This document shows positions 14,458 to 14,857 of a stretch of 14,857 nt of DNA, one piece after another (position 1 is the first letter of the stretch; each line of letters opens with the position of its first letter). Origin of the DNA: an uncultured Rikenellaceae bacterium (GTDB taxonomy: Bacteria; Bacteroidota; Bacteroidia; Bacteroidales; Rikenellaceae); contig CAMQVM010000013.1 of the NCBI GenBank assembly GCA_947038135.1, positions 1-14,857 on the forward strand. Reading direction: 5' to 3'. The notes under the pieces are model-generated. The model was not told the DNA's origin and did no database searches. It worked only from the letters and a program-made list of their open reading frames with translations. A program made the translations under genes and the position numbers.

Positions 14458-14857
14458 AGTTGCAACATCAATTACTGAGCTTATAGGTAATACTCCTATG
14501 CTGAAAATTGATAAATATAAAAATAAACAGGGCTTAACATCATCTATATTTGCTAAGCTAGAGAGTTTTAATCCGTGTTCGAGTGTAAAAGATAGGGTAG
14601 CGTTGTCAATGATTGAGTCTGCTTTAATTGCAGGAACTATCAATAAAGATTCTATTATAATAGAGCCTACAAGTGGTAATACTGGGATAGGTTTGGCTAT
14701 GGTTGCAGCGGCATTTGACCTAAAGTTGGTTCTTACCATGCCTGAAAGTATGTCTATTGAGAGGCGCAAAATACTATCTATGTTAGGGGCTGAGCTAGTG
14801 CTTACCGATAAAGCTAAAGGTATGAAAGGCGCAATTGAGCGTGCTGAAGAGTTACAA
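14447..14857 (+). CDS. cysK: Cysteine synthase (O-acetylserine sulfhydrylase), N-terminal part (partial)
   Basis: This gene begins inside the end of cysE and runs off the right edge of the window; 137 residues are visible. The PLP enzyme replaces the acetate of O-acetylserine with sulfide to make cysteine. It starts MKNKVATSITELIGNTPMLK (1-20), a typical N-terminus, followed by FAKLESFNPCSSVKDR (35-50) with the PLP-binding Lys48, then EPTSGNTGIGLA (73-84), the phosphate and substrate loop, and MPESMSIERRKILSMLGAEL. The ATG at 14447-14449 overlaps the cysE stop by 11 bases, which suggests translational coupling. CysM is possible but the motifs fit CysK well. Confidence 0.93.
   Translation, partial: MKNKVATSITELIGNTPMLKIDKYKNKQGLTSSIFAKLESFNPCSSVKDRVALSMIESALIAGTINKDSIIIEPTSGNTGIGLAMVAAAFDLKLVLTMPESMSIERRKILSMLGAELVLTDKAKGMKGAIERAEELQ

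Overview
The window is 14.9 kb of AT-rich DNA from a Gram-negative anaerobe of the Bacteroidota, most likely Bacteroidales. The evidence is a fused LpxC-FabZ protein, which is characteristic of this phylum; several TAnnTTTG -7 promoter boxes in place of TATAAT; almost no Shine-Dalgarno sequences; and a metabolism of PPi-type phosphofructokinase plus acetate and butyrate kinases. Genus and species cannot be read from the sequence.

Layout, left to right. 1-442 (-) is the N-terminal part of an exported phosphoesterase-like protein. 469-1215 (-) is a nitroreductase, divergent from an alpha/beta hydrolase at 1360-2154 (+). A long hairpin at 2187-2244 separates the hydrolase from a convergent family 2 glycosyltransferase (2259-3332, -). 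From 3470 to 12974 all genes lie on the minus strand. In transcription order they are pta, ackA, ptb, buk, class II fructose-bisphosphate aldolase, PPi-type phosphofructokinase, lpxC-fabZ and lpxA. A small DUF2007-like gene (13179-13457, -) lies upstream of pta and is divergent from cysE (13588-14457, +), which overlaps the start of cysK (14447 to the window end, +).

How the genes fit together. pta-ackA and ptb-buk are homologous two-gene modules that turn acetyl-CoA and butyryl-CoA (or a similar short acyl-CoA) into the free acid while making ATP. They sit beside two glycolytic enzymes, so the block is an energy-conservation cluster. lpxC-fabZ, lpxA and possibly the glycosyltransferase belong to lipid A/LPS synthesis. 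cysE-cysK make cysteine from serine and sulfide.

Points worth checking: lpxA is broken by a single-base frameshift near 4222, in a short G run; a degenerate tandem repeat built on the ptb stop-codon sequence fills the ptb-buk gap; two perfect palindromes lie between the phosphofructokinase gene and lpxC-fabZ; and a -7-like box sits inside the ackA terminator hairpin just before ptb. I see no mobile element, CRISPR array, RNA gene or defence system. This is mostly core metabolism, and I found no convincing new system. No stretch longer than 300 bases lacks a gene.
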